Part shown: positions 9,112 to 18,031 of the stretch, piece by piece
Layout: every line of letters begins with the position of its first letter
Position numbering within the stretch: position 1 is the first letter of the stretch
Notes under the pieces: model-generated
What the model saw: only the letters and a program-made list of their open reading frames with translations
Databases searched by the model: none
What the model was told of the DNA's origin: nothing
Translations under genes and position numbers: made by a program
Assembly (NCBI GenBank): GCA_017795045.1
Contig: CP051244.1
Location: forward strand, 3,473,527-3,537,526
Source: Allomuricauda sp.
GTDB taxonomy: Bacteria > Bacteroidota > Bacteroidia > Flavobacteriales > Flavobacteriaceae
Direction of reading: 5' to 3'
Length of the DNA stretch: 64,000 nucleotides

Positions 9112-9183
9112 TAGCCCGTAGGGGAATCGAACCCCTGTTACCAGGATGAAAACCTGGCGTCCTAACCCCTAGACGAACGGGCC
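9112..9183 (-). tRNA. tRNA-Glu (anticodon TTC), copy 2
   Basis: A 72-nt cloverleaf on the minus strand: acceptor GGCCCGT/ACGGGCT, anticodon stem CCAGG/CCTGG with loop TTTTCAT (anticodon TTC), T-arm with GGTTCGAATCC and discriminator A. No CCA is encoded, so the CCA end would be added enzymatically. It is identical to the copy at 9243-9314; 59 bp separate them. Confidence 0.97.
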
Positions 9184-9242
9184 GTAATTAATTTGAAAAC
9201 CTGATCAAAGACCAGTGTTTTCCAGTATTCCATTGAACTTTG

Positions 9243-9314
9243 TAGCCCGTAGGGGAATCGAACCCCTGTTACCAGGATGAAAACCTGGCGTCCTAACCCC
9301 TAGACGAACGGGCC
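9243..9314 (-). tRNA. tRNA-Glu (anticodon TTC), copy 1
   Basis: Sequence identical to the copy at 9112-9183, with anticodon TTC in loop TTTTCAT and no encoded CCA. It is the promoter-proximal copy; a TTG-N19-TATTTTTG promoter lies ~24 bp upstream. Tandem identical tRNA genes usually arise by local duplication. Confidence 0.97.
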
Positions 9315-9337
9315 ATAAGGTTGCACAATTGCGGATG

Positions 9338-9367
9338 CAAAAATACAACTATTTTTAAGTCTTGCAA
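9338..9367 (-). promoter_or_regulatory. Promoter of the tRNA-Glu pair
   Basis: On the minus strand TTG (9367-9365), 19-bp spacer, then TATTTTTG (9345-9338), an exact TAnnTTTG match at the Bacteroidota sigma-A spacing. It is 24 bp from the first tRNA base and may also serve rpsT. Confidence 0.6.
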
Positions 9368-9393
9368 CAGTAATTATTATTTTTTGCACCTAC

Positions 9394-10869
9394 TTAATAA
9401 GCCTTTGCAAACAATACCCTTTGGGCAGATGGTTTTCCGGTTACCATACACACTCCCTCTTCCTTTTCCACATTCAACGGAATGCAGCGAATGGTGGCCT
9501 TGGTGTCTTCCTTTACCCGCTCTTCGGTTTCGGCCGTTCCGTCCCAATGTGCGGAGACAAATCCACCCTTTTCCTCAATCACACGCTTAAACTCCTCGTA
9601 GGTATCCACTTGGGTGATATGCTCCTTTCTATACGCAAGGGCTTTATTGTAAATGTTCTCTTGGATTTCGTTCATGAGGGACACCACCTTTTCCACAACA
9701 TCTTCCGCCTTTACGGACTCTTTTTGCATGGTATCCCTTCGAGCCACTTCATAGGTCCCATTTTCCAAATCGCGTTGCCCAACGGCCAAACGCACGGGAA
9801 CTCCTTTCAGTTCATACTCATTGAACTTGAATCCCGGTTTATGGGTATCCCTTTTATCGTATTTTACTGAAAGACCCTTGGAACGTAGCTCCTTCACCAA
9901 AGGTTCCACTTTTTCAGAAATGGCATCCAACTGGTCCAGTCCTTTATAAATAGGCACAATCACCACTTGAATGGGTGCCAGTTTAGGCGGAAGCACCAAA
10001 CCATTGTCATCACTGTGTGTCATGACCAAGGCTCCCATGAGTCGTGTGGAAACCCCCCAAGAGGTAGCCCATACATATTCCTGTTTTCCTTCTTTATTGG
10101 CGAATTTCACATCAAATGCCTTGGCAAAGTTCTGCCCCAAAAAGTGTGAGGTTCCCGCTTGGAGTGCTTTTCCGTCTTGCATCAATGCCTCGATACAGTA
10201 CGTTTCCTCCGCTCCTGCAAAACGCTCGCTGGCGGTCTTGGTTCCCTTCATTACCGGAACACCCATATGCTCTTCAACAAACTCGGCATATACGTTCATC
10301 ATTTGTTCCGCTTCGGCCACGGCTTCTTCCCGAGTGGCATGGGCCGTATGCCCTTCTTGCCATAAAAACTCGGCCGTGCGTAAAAAGAGACGTGTACGCA
10401 TTTCCCATCGCACCACATTGGCCCATTGGTTCACCATAATGGGCAAATCGCGGTAGGACTGCACCCATCTTCTATACGTATCCCAAATAATGGTTTCGGA
10501 AGTAGGACGCACAATGAGCTCCTCTTCCAACTTGGCGTCCTCATCCACAATGATCCCACTACCGTCCTCCGCATTCTTCAATCGGTAATGGGTAACCACT
10601 GCACATTCCTTCGCAAAACCTTCTACGTGACTTGCCTCCTTACTTAAGTAAGATTTAGGAATGAACAAGGGGAAATAAGCATTCTCATGACCCGTTTCCT
10701 TGAACATTTTATCCAATTGGGCCTGCATCTTTTCCCATATGGCATAACCATAGGGTTTAATGACCATACACCCTCTAACTCCCGAATTCTCAGCTAAATC
10801 TGACTTTACGACAAGTTCATTATACCATTTGGAATAATCCTCTGCTCTACTCGTTAAATTTTTACCCAT
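9394..10869 (-). CDS. proS: Prolyl-tRNA synthetase, archaeal/eukaryotic type
   Basis: Class II synthetase of 491 aa charging tRNA-Pro. It is the short ProRS class (no INS editing domain, C-terminal zinc-domain-like extension) found in archaea, eukaryotes and Bacteroidota. Supporting segments: [17 protein letters not shown] at the start, [21 protein letters not shown] with motif-2 region [27 protein letters not shown], given here as RWEMRTR and [11 protein letters not shown], and the anticodon-binding domain with [19 protein letters not shown]-type sequence in the last third. Without the INS domain, mischarged Ala-tRNA-Pro must be cleared by a separate protein if at all. It is divergent from the Ser/Arg-rich lipoprotein gene. 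Confidence 0.95.
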   Translation of the reverse strand: MGKNLTSRAEDYSKWYNELVVKSDLAENSGVRGCMVIKPYGYAIWEKMQAQLDKMFKETGHENAYFPLFIPKSYLSKEASHVEGFAKECAVVTHYRLKNAEDGSGIIVDEDAKLEEELIVRPTSETIIWDTYRRWVQSYRDLPIMVNQWANVVRWEMRTRLFLRTAEFLWQEGHTAHATREEAVAEAEQMMNVYAEFVEEHMGVPVMKGTKTASERFAGAEETYCIEALMQDGKALQAGTSHFLGQNFAKAFDVKFANKEGKQEYVWATSWGVSTRLMGALVMTHSDDNGLVLPPKLAPIQVVIVPIYKGLDQLDAISEKVEPLVKELRSKGLSVKYDKRDTHKPGFKFNEYELKGVPVRLAVGQRDLENGTYEVARRDTMQKESVKAEDVVEKVVSLMNEIQENIYNKALAYRKEHITQVDTYEEFKRVIEEKGGFVSAHWDGTAETEERVKEDTKATIRCIPLNVEKEEGVCMVTGKPSAQRVLFAKAY

Positions 10870-10963
10870 CTACTATAGTTTGGCACAAAACTTGTGATTT
10901 TATTAGCGAAATAATTCGGTAAAACTAATTATTTTTAATATGTTCAACAATAAAAATTGCGCA

Positions 10964-12256
10964 ATGATAAAGTTAATACCCCACAGAAAATTTCAAGCTC
11001 TTGCCATACTCCCAGTGGCCACCCTCCTTGTGGCTTCCTGTGGATCGTATCAGCAAGCTTCCTATTACGAAGATGGCATTTATTCAAGCGGTGACCGCGT
11101 AGTCCGTGTAGAGAAAAAATCTGCAGAGGCCATGCGGATTGAGGAACAGGAACAAAACATATATGGCGATTATTTTGGCCAAAAGGCTGATGAATATGCC
11201 GAAATATTGGACGAGGAAATCTTCACCGATATTGATAGCTATTCCAGTCAAATGCAAAACGACACCATTCCATTGGGTGAGCAAACCGACTATTTCGCCT
11301 ACAACAACACCTATAATGGCAACCCCGGATGGGGAGACAACCCTACCAGCCTTACCATCAATGTATACGACAACAATTGGGGATGGGGTGGCTTTTACGG
11401 CTGGAACGACCCTTATTGGAATTTTGGCTGGGGCTATCCTTACTACGACTGGGGATGGGGCTGGAACAGACCTTGGAGATTTAACCGTTGGGGCTGGGGC
11501 GGATACTACGGTTGGGGCGGTTACCCTTACTATGGTGGCTGGGGATATGCAGGCTACTATGGTGGTTGGGGCGGATACTACAACTACGGCTGGAGACCCT
11601 ATTACAACAACAACTATTACGGTAGAAATTATGCCTATAACCGTACTCGAAGAGGGTACAATACCATTCCCGGAACAACTCTTAGAAGAAGTTCCAATTT
11701 GGCCGCTAGGACCAGAACAAGCGGATACACCTCAAGATATAGGACGGACAGTGGACGCTCCAATTTAAGTAGAAGAACGGCTACTACCTCAAGAAGTTCC
11801 AGAACCTATAGCGGTTTGGGTTCAAGACGAACCGTAAGCGCCGATGCCATGGCACGGAACAGGGATTACAGAAGCAGCAGAAGTACGCGGACCACTCCAA
11901 GATATAGCAACGGTGGCTCAAGCACATACAGATCTTACGGAAGCTCTCCTTCCACAAGAAGCAGTGGCACCTACAGACGAAGTGGGACCGTGAACCGCAG
12001 CTCTTCCTCACCAAGCTATCGCAGCTCCGGAAGAAGCACAAGAAGTTACCAATCTTCCAGAAGTAGTGCTCCAAGCCGAAGCAACTATAGCAGATCTTCT
12101 TCTCGGTCAAGCTCAAGAAGCAGTGGCTATAGAAGCAGTGGCTCCAGTGCCAGAAGCAGTGGAAGCTACAGAAGTTCCGGTAGTAGCTCCAGAAGTTCTG
12201 GAGGTAGATCTAGCGGCGGCTCGCGCTCATCAGGAAGAAGTGGCGGAAGACAGTAA
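10964..12256 (+). CDS. Low-complexity Gly/Trp/Tyr- and Ser/Arg-rich lipoprotein
   Basis: A 430-aa lipoprotein (Cys26 in VASC) whose frame is open from an ATG at 10940; I prefer the ATG at 10964 because it gives a standard signal peptide. Three parts are visible: an acidic segment (~30-105); a Gly/Trp/Tyr-rich block (~110-225) with repeated WGWG, GGYYGW and YYGG words; and a long Ser/Arg/Gly/Thr tail (~225-430) of RSSG, SSRS and RSSSR words giving a strongly basic C-terminus. No domain is recognised. Similar low-complexity lipoproteins occur next to proS in flavobacteria. The composition suggests an extended, disordered envelope protein, possibly binding anionic polymers; this is inference. 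The FadL-like gene follows 38 bp later. Confidence 0.75.
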   Translation: MIKLIPHRKFQALAILPVATLLVASCGSYQQASYYEDGIYSSGDRVVRVEKKSAEAMRIEEQEQNIYGDYFGQKADEYAEILDEEIFTDIDSYSSQMQNDTIPLGEQTDYFAYNNTYNGNPGWGDNPTSLTINVYDNNWGWGGFYGWNDPYWNFGWGYPYYDWGWGWNRPWRFNRWGWGGYYGWGGYPYYGGWGYAGYYGGWGGYYNYGWRPYYNNNYYGRNYAYNRTRRGYNTIPGTTLRRSSNLAARTRTSGYTSRYRTDSGRSNLSRRTATTSRSSRTYSGLGSRRTVSADAMARNRDYRSSRSTRTTPRYSNGGSSTYRSYGSSPSTRSSGTYRRSGTVNRSSSSPSYRSSGRSTRSYQSSRSSAPSRSNYSRSSSRSSSRSSGYRSSGSSARSSGSYRSSGSSSRSSGGRSSGGSRSSGRSGGRQ

Positions 12257-12294
12257 ATCCCAGAAATCCATCTTAACTCATTAAAAAATTGAAA

Positions 12295-13794
12295 ATGAAA
12301 CGAATCTCAACTTTCATAATGGTATTGGCATGCACTTTTGCAACGGCGCAAACCATAGACGACGTTTTGCGGTACAGTACCGAAAATATTCAGGGAACGG
12401 CCAGGTTCCAAGCCATGGGCGGTGCATTTGGCGCACTTGGTGGCGATTTATCGGCCTTGAATGTGAACCCTGCCGGCTCTGCGGTCTTCAATTTTAGTGA
12501 ACTGAGCGTCACCGGGTCCAACTATCACAGAAACAATGATGCCCTTTTTGGGAACAGCCTTCGAAATACCACGGATAACTCATTGGAATTCAATCAGATT
12601 GGTGGGGTTTTGGTATTCAAATCCGCAAACAGTCCATGGCAGAAACTTGCATTGGCCTTTAACTATGACATGGTCCAAAACTTTGATGACAGATTTGTTG
12701 CCGAAGGAAATACCGCTTTAGGTATAGACAACTACTTTTTAAATTTTGCGCAAGGACAAGCCCTTGGCCCCTTACGTGTACAACAGGGCGAATTTATTGA
12801 GGACGCCTATCTGGACATTGGTTCCAGTCTTGGGTTTGGTGCCCAACAAGCCTTTCTCGGGTTTCAAGCAGGCATTATTGAACCTACGGTGAACGATGAT
12901 GACAACACTTCCTATTTTTCCAATGCGGAATACAACAGTGTCAATCAGGAATACCGACAGAGCACTAGCGGTTACAACAGCAAATTCACCGTGAACTTTG
13001 CTGGACAATACCAAGAAAACCTTTATTTAGGGGCTTCCCTGAACTTCCATAATATTTTGTACGATAGAGTCACACTTATGGATGAAACTGGATACAATCA
13101 GGATTCACCCGTGCAATTCACCACCTTTGACAATCTTTTGCACACAGAGGGATATGGATTTTCCTTCAGTTTGGGCGCCATAGCCAAATTGAACGAAAGT
13201 GTCCGTGTTGGTGGTAGCTATCAATCCCCTACCTGGTATGAGTTGACGGATGACACATCACAGCGCATCAACTCTTCATTGGCGGTGTCCGACATCAATT
13301 TTATTGACTTTGGTATCGTGAACCTATACGAAGAGTATCGAATCAAGACCCCGGGTAAACTTACCGGAAGCGTTGCGATTGTATTTGGACAGGATGGCCT
13401 GTTGAGTTTTGACTATGGATACCAAGATATGTCCCAGGCTGAGCTTAGACCTACATCAGATCCAAATTTTTCTTCGGAAAACGATTTTATAGCTGACGCC
13501 TTGGGTGTTGTAAACACCTATCGATTGGGTGGGGAATTCCGTATTGATGAAGTGAGTTTAAGAGCAGGATATCGCTACGAGCAAAGTCCTTATGAAAATG
13601 GGGAGATCATCGGGGACCTAAATGGTTTCTCCGGTGGTATTGGCTACAGCTTTGGCGGAAGCAGACTGGACTTGGCCTTTAGCCGAACAGAACAGGATGT
13701 AAACACCTTCCTGTTTGATTCCGGCATCAACAGCGCAGCCATGATCAATAGAATCAACACCAATATCTCCTTGGGATATACGGTCAAGTTCTAA
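12295..13794 (+). CDS. OmpP1/FadL-family outer-membrane transport protein
   Basis: An outer-membrane barrel of 499 aa from the ATG at 12295 (a TTG two codons earlier is in frame but less likely). Signal peptide MKRISTFIMVLACTFATAQ, then the family opening: QGTARFQAMGGAFGALGGD followed by LSALNVNPAGSAVF, the N-terminal plug-like segment with the conserved NPAG motif of FadL/TodX transporters. The rest is alternating strands, with GGIGYSFGG and a terminal aromatic residue in VKF. Such proteins carry hydrophobic compounds across the outer membrane; in flavobacteria they are often labelled hemin receptor without evidence. Substrate unknown. Confidence 0.85.
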   Translation: MKRISTFIMVLACTFATAQTIDDVLRYSTENIQGTARFQAMGGAFGALGGDLSALNVNPAGSAVFNFSELSVTGSNYHRNNDALFGNSLRNTTDNSLEFNQIGGVLVFKSANSPWQKLALAFNYDMVQNFDDRFVAEGNTALGIDNYFLNFAQGQALGPLRVQQGEFIEDAYLDIGSSLGFGAQQAFLGFQAGIIEPTVNDDDNTSYFSNAEYNSVNQEYRQSTSGYNSKFTVNFAGQYQENLYLGASLNFHNILYDRVTLMDETGYNQDSPVQFTTFDNLLHTEGYGFSFSLGAIAKLNESVRVGGSYQSPTWYELTDDTSQRINSSLAVSDINFIDFGIVNLYEEYRIKTPGKLTGSVAIVFGQDGLLSFDYGYQDMSQAELRPTSDPNFSSENDFIADALGVVNTYRLGGEFRIDEVSLRAGYRYEQSPYENGEIIGDLNGFSGGIGYSFGGSRLDLAFSRTEQDVNTFLFDSGINSAAMINRINTNISLGYTVKF

Positions 13795-13817
13795 CATAAA
13801 GCATTTTGAAAAAATAT

Positions 13818-13840
13818 AAGGTCGGAGGAATTCCGGCCTT
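13818..13840. terminator. Terminator between FadL-like and T9SS genes
   Basis: 8-bp stem AAGGTCGG/CCGGCCTT (one G-T wobble) with a 7-base loop and a T-rich tract after it on the plus strand. It ends the FadL-like gene 24 bp after its stop and lies 8 bp from the convergent T9SS gene end. Confidence 0.65.
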
Positions 13841-13847
13841 TTTCTTT

Positions 13848-15287
13848 TTAGCGCACCAAGGAAAAGTGTCTGCGAACGGACCGCGCCACCAATACCCCTT
13901 GGTCATCACGATCATATTCCAACTTAAACCAATAGTCCGAAGAAGGTAAGTCCCTTCCATTGAACGTACCATCCCAACCCGCATTGATATCCAACTGCTT
14001 CAACAATTTACCATAGCGGTCAAAGATGAATACCGTTGGATTGGACAACTGGTCAATACCATACACATTCCAGCTATCGTGCACTCCATCCCCATTGGGC
14101 GTGAAGAATTTGGGATAGCCCACCACCAAAAACGGAATCGGGTCCGACATTCCACATCCATTCTTATCATTGATGACCACTTCGTTCATTCCGGGAGGTA
14201 CATCTATAAAAATGGGGTCGTCCTGAAATTCCCCGCCATTGATGGCATATTCATAATCCCCATCCCCATCGGGTACAAACTCAACGTTATAGGGGTCCGT
14301 TTGGTCGCTGTATACCAAATCATCCAAAATGGTTACCGTTAAACTTGGGATACCATAATACGTGATTAAAATATCATCCGTAATAGGAGTACCAAAGGTA
14401 TGCTCAATGGTTACTCGATATCGTCCAGAATTGGGACTGGTCACTGTATATTCCACCTCAGTGGGTCCACTGGCCAGAACGGTTTCATACGTTCCGTCAT
14501 CATCGGCATCAAGCTCCCAAGTCACATTGGTAATATTTGGACCGGCAGGAGAGTTTAGTGCACTTAAAACAATATCCGGGTCACCTTCACAGGCTGTAAT
14601 ATCCAATCCCAAAAATTCATCCCGAAGCGTACAATCCAAGGCCGTATCTTGATCGTTATCCACCGAAGTACCGGTAAATGTCAGGATAAACGACTCTGGG
14701 TCATCATCAAAATTGGTGTTATAATTGTTGATGTACAGGTAGTAGATTTCACCCGCGGTGACATCCAGCCATTCATCATAGGTATTTTGGCTCTGTTTTA
14801 CAAAGGGAGCTCCTTCCCTACCATCCACGGGGTTGACCCCAATTCCTGTAAAACCGGTATCATTGGTCTCGTAATTGCATCGAATGGGCTGGGCGGTTCC
14901 ATCACCCACTATGGTACAAAAATTTTGTCCCGTGGTCTGGTCAAAAGGTCCGTATACCGCAAAATCCCACTCTGCCGTGATAATACCACCCGGACTGGGA
15001 AGCGCTTCAATATCAAATCCAATTTGCCCATCGGTACCTGCCCTAAAAACGTACCAGCCCGTATTGTGCTCAATATTGGCCGAGCTATTGCTCCCTTTTT
15101 CCAAACAACCTGTCTGGATGATTACCTCGGGGTCAAAATCGTCAATATCCCCACTCCCATCAGTGGTTCCCATAATAGGGGCATCTGCACACACAGGAAT
15201 AGCTGTTCTACAATCTGGGGAGTTTTGAGCGCTTGCTGCCAAAAAGGAAAGTAAAAAGCAACATACAGCGCTAAATAGAGCTCTCAT
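13848..15287 (-). CDS. T9SS type B sorting-domain secreted protein (479 aa)
   Basis: A secreted protein with signal peptide MRALFSAVCCFLLSFLAASA, a conserved N-terminal domain (~22-205: SPDCRTAIPVCADAP ... WYVFRAGTDGQIGFDIE ... WDFAVYGPF ... YYLYINNY), one Ig/PKD-like module (~215-310), a short strand repeat and a C-terminal type B sorting domain (~395-479). That last domain shows the standard signs: FFTPNGDGVHDSW, IFDRYGKLLKQL, GWDGTFNG, LPSSDYWF and a final FSLVR. The domain targets proteins through the type IX system to the cell surface or medium. The next gene upstream is a longer paralogue. The N-terminal domain resembles a lectin-like or jelly-roll fold, so an adhesin or glycan-binding role is possible but unproven. 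Confidence 0.88.
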   Translation of the reverse strand: MRALFSAVCCFLLSFLAASAQNSPDCRTAIPVCADAPIMGTTDGSGDIDDFDPEVIIQTGCLEKGSNSSANIEHNTGWYVFRAGTDGQIGFDIEALPSPGGIITAEWDFAVYGPFDQTTGQNFCTIVGDGTAQPIRCNYETNDTGFTGIGVNPVDGREGAPFVKQSQNTYDEWLDVTAGEIYYLYINNYNTNFDDDPESFILTFTGTSVDNDQDTALDCTLRDEFLGLDITACEGDPDIVLSALNSPAGPNITNVTWELDADDDGTYETVLASGPTEVEYTVTSPNSGRYRVTIEHTFGTPITDDILITYYGIPSLTVTILDDLVYSDQTDPYNVEFVPDGDGDYEYAINGGEFQDDPIFIDVPPGMNEVVINDKNGCGMSDPIPFLVVGYPKFFTPNGDGVHDSWNVYGIDQLSNPTVFIFDRYGKLLKQLDINAGWDGTFNGRDLPSSDYWFKLEYDRDDQGVLVARSVRRHFSLVR

Positions 15288-15400
15288 AGAATTTTTGGGG
15301 CTAAAGGTTATGCTACATATAACCTCTATAACTCCATAGTAAGCCCTTTTAGTATTTTTTGTCGAAAAAATATGCCGTTAATCGATGAAATGCATTTCAC

Positions 15401-17203
15401 CTACCGTACCAAAGAAAAATGGCTCTGAAGATATTTGGCGTCCACTCTATTACCGTTATCATCCAAATAGGACAATTTGAACCAATAATCGGTTGAAGGC
15501 AATGGTTGACCATTCAAGTTTCCGTCCCATCCGGCATCAAACTCCGTCATCTGTTTGATCAATTTACCATAGCGGTCATAAATGGTGACTATGGGCGAGC
15601 TCAATTCTGAAAGCCCTTCCACATGCCACTGTTCGTTGAGCACATCTCCGTTTGGCGAAAAGCTGGACAGATAACCTACCACCACAATATCTTCCTTGAC
15701 CTCACCACACCCATAAATATCGCGCATGGTGACTTCATGCCTTCCGGGAAGGACATCTTCAAAGGTATTGCTGGACTGAAAATCCCCATCATCCAATCGG
15801 TATTCCAGTTCGGTATTGCTTTCAGTGATGATCCTAACCGTATTCCTCGGTTTAAAGTCATCGATTTCCACATCCGTTATCACCGGCAATTCTGAAATAT
15901 TCACGGTAATGGTCTTGGTGGTTTCACAAGAGGAACCACTGGAGGTATGGGTAGCGGTGACCGTATATTCCCCTTCTTGGGAAACCATGATACTAGGACT
16001 TTGCTCCCCTGTACTCCATTGATAGGTATAATTGGGATTGGGCATGGTCTCCCCAATGACGATGGCACCAGCTCCTTCACAAATCACCATCTGTTCCGAA
16101 AAGGTCAGTTCCGGGACCTCAATGGCATCCAACACAAAACTTTCGGACGCATCATAACAATCCGGATTGGCCAATGAAGTGGTTCTCACATAAACAGTTT
16201 CTTGCCCTGGGCTTTTAGCGTATTGCTTTTCCAAAGGATTTATTCCTGCATCGGCATCAGCTTGTGAACTATGGTAGCTCACTATAAAATCGTTTGGACT
16301 TTGGGAACCTAAGGCCTCCCCGTCTTTTGTTTCTAGGCCAAAAATGGTATCGGGTGTATGGCAAAAAGCCACATCACCCATGGTTCCCGTGACAGGAATG
16401 GCATTGAACCCCACTTGGACATCACTTATAATGGTACCCGTCCCGGTTGCGACCACAACCCGGTATTGCGCAGAATTTGGCACGGTATAGGTAGAAGCAT
16501 TGGCTCCCGAGATCAATTGAAATCCACTGCCCGTATCCCTGTACCACTCATAATTTACCGCACCAGAGGTGGTGGCATCCAAAACCACGGTTTCATCCGC
16601 ACAAGCAGCTATCGGTGGCCCCAAAAGATTGTTGATGATGGAACAGTCCAAGGCATCATAGGGATTGGTCAACCAAATATCGCCTGTAAACTGTATGGAA
16701 AATCCAGAATTGACATTGCTAAAGTTGTTGATGAACAGATAGTAATCCTGTCCAGGTTCCACTTGGAGCCAATCTTCATAGTGGACGGATTCTTCATCAC
16801 CCGTTGGGTCTACCCCCACTCCAATAAATCTTTTGGAGTCGCTATTATCAAAAAAATTACATCGAATAGGCTCTCCCAATGAGCTGCAATCACTGGCTTG
16901 GTAGAGTGCAAAATCCCAGTCTTCCGAGCTATTGTGTCCAATATTGAACCCCAATTGCCCTGATGCCCCAGTACGAAAACGGTACCATGCCGAGTTGGAT
17001 TCTATGGTTCCCGAGACAGTCTGCTCCAAACAACCGCTAGAAGCGGCCCCATAGAAGTCATCCGTACCAAAACCATTGGTCCCCCCATTAATGGGCGTGT
17101 TGTTACAAATGGGAATAACGGTGGCACAATCCGGCGATACTTGGGAATGTCCAAATTGCCAGAACAAACAACATAATAGAATCTTTAAAACGGGTTTTAC
17201 CAT
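15401..17203 (-). CDS. T9SS type B sorting-domain secreted protein (600 aa)
   Basis: Paralogue of the downstream gene, same strand, 113 bp apart. Signal peptide MVKPVLKILLCCLFWQFGHSQ; an N-terminal domain with the same pattern (SPDCATVIPICNNTP, WYRFRTGASGQLGFNIG, DWDFALYQ, YYLFINNF) over ~22-190; then three Ig/PKD-like modules (~195-270, 272-365, 370-445), the middle one with the AQADADAG-like spacing SSQADADAGINPL seen in bacterial surface repeats; a strand repeat (~450-510); and a type B C-terminal domain (SFSPNGDVLNEQW, IYDRYGKLIKQM, GWDGNLNG, LPSTDYWF, HFSLVR). The extra modules make it the longer of the pair. Surface adhesion is the likeliest role; the ligand is unknown. Confidence 0.88.
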   Translation of the reverse strand: MVKPVLKILLCCLFWQFGHSQVSPDCATVIPICNNTPINGGTNGFGTDDFYGAASSGCLEQTVSGTIESNSAWYRFRTGASGQLGFNIGHNSSEDWDFALYQASDCSSLGEPIRCNFFDNSDSKRFIGVGVDPTGDEESVHYEDWLQVEPGQDYYLFINNFSNVNSGFSIQFTGDIWLTNPYDALDCSIINNLLGPPIAACADETVVLDATTSGAVNYEWYRDTGSGFQLISGANASTYTVPNSAQYRVVVATGTGTIISDVQVGFNAIPVTGTMGDVAFCHTPDTIFGLETKDGEALGSQSPNDFIVSYHSSQADADAGINPLEKQYAKSPGQETVYVRTTSLANPDCYDASESFVLDAIEVPELTFSEQMVICEGAGAIVIGETMPNPNYTYQWSTGEQSPSIMVSQEGEYTVTATHTSSGSSCETTKTITVNISELPVITDVEIDDFKPRNTVRIITESNTELEYRLDDGDFQSSNTFEDVLPGRHEVTMRDIYGCGEVKEDIVVVGYLSSFSPNGDVLNEQWHVEGLSELSSPIVTIYDRYGKLIKQMTEFDAGWDGNLNGQPLPSTDYWFKLSYLDDNGNRVDAKYLQSHFSLVR

Positions 17204-17309
17204 AAAAGACTGTAGGTTTGGGCATTATAAAAGTAGAAAGTCCCCCTCCTTAACAATAATTTATGTTGTCAAACCCCCGCTATCAGATGTTAAATAGTTC
17301 ATTAATGTA

Positions 17310-17317
17310 TATCTTTG
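17310..17317 (+). promoter_or_regulatory. Putative -7 element of folE
   Basis: TATCTTTG, an exact TAnnTTTG match ending 19 bp before the folE ATG. The -33 region has no clear TTTG. Confidence 0.45.
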
Positions 17318-17336
17318 CTTTCTTGAAGAAACAGCT

Positions 17337-18017
17337 ATGAAAATAGAGCAGGCATTGGAAGAACAGTATGAAGATAGGGGCAACGATCATGTTGGCTCTT
17401 CAACCGAGACCCCTATGAGGGAAGATGCTTTTGTATTGAGTGATGAGGAAAAAATTGAACGGATACAGAAAAGTGTACGTGAAATTATGTTGACTCTCGG
17501 CCTCGATTTGGATGATGACAGCTTGGCCGGAACACCTAAAAGAGTGGCCAAGATGTACGTTAAGGAAGTTTTTGGTGGACTGCATCCCAAAAGAAAGCCG
17601 GAATCCTCCACATTCAAAAACAAATACAAGTACGGCGAAATGTTGGTGGAAAAGAACATTGTGCTGTATTCCACTTGTGAACACCACTTATTGCCCATCG
17701 TGGGAAGGGCACACATTGCCTATATTTCCAACGGTACGGTGGTAGGGCTTTCCAAAATGAACCGTATTGTGGACTATTATGCCAAACGACCCCAAGTACA
17801 GGAACGATTGAACATCCAGATCGTGAAAGAGATGCAAAGGGTACTGGGCACCGAAGATGTAGCCTGTGTTATTGATGCAAAACACCTTTGCGTAAATTCA
17901 AGGGGAATCCGTGATATTGAAAGCAGCACAGTGACATCTGAATATGGTGGAAAATTCAAAGATGAAGCCGTAAGACGGGAGTTTTTGGATTACATTAACC
18001 TGGATACCGACTTTTAA
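17337..18017 (+). CDS. folE: GTP cyclohydrolase I
   Basis: Converts GTP to 7,8-dihydroneopterin triphosphate, the first step of folate synthesis. Zinc ligands are visible as Cys114 and His117 in STCEHHLLP and Cys185 in HLCVNSRG; the AGTPKRVAKMY segment (~64-74) is also typical. At 226 aa it has an N-terminal extension (~1-35) of acidic, non-conserved sequence before the catalytic core, common in flavobacteria. It is likely co-transcribed with cysS, 14 bp downstream. Confidence 0.96.
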   Translation: MKIEQALEEQYEDRGNDHVGSSTETPMREDAFVLSDEEKIERIQKSVREIMLTLGLDLDDDSLAGTPKRVAKMYVKEVFGGLHPKRKPESSTFKNKYKYGEMLVEKNIVLYSTCEHHLLPIVGRAHIAYISNGTVVGLSKMNRIVDYYAKRPQVQERLNIQIVKEMQRVLGTEDVACVIDAKHLCVNSRGIRDIESSTVTSEYGGKFKDEAVRREFLDYINLDTDF

Positions 18018-18031
18018 TCCTACCTTTTTAA

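Noticed and set aside
11784-12116. Minus-strand Cys/Ser-rich frame opposite the Ser/Arg tail
   Set aside because: Antisense translation of AGR/AGC-rich repeats gives Cys/Ser runs automatically; no promoter or start evidence.
11640-12250. Possible CRISPR-like or microsatellite array in the repetitive Ser/Arg region
   Set aside because: The repeats are irregular, in frame, of varied length and explained by the protein composition; no spacers or cas genes exist.
14649-15254. 201-codon plus-strand open frame opposite the first T9SS gene
   Set aside because: Shadow of a gene with signal peptide and sorting domain on the minus strand; the translation shows no family features.
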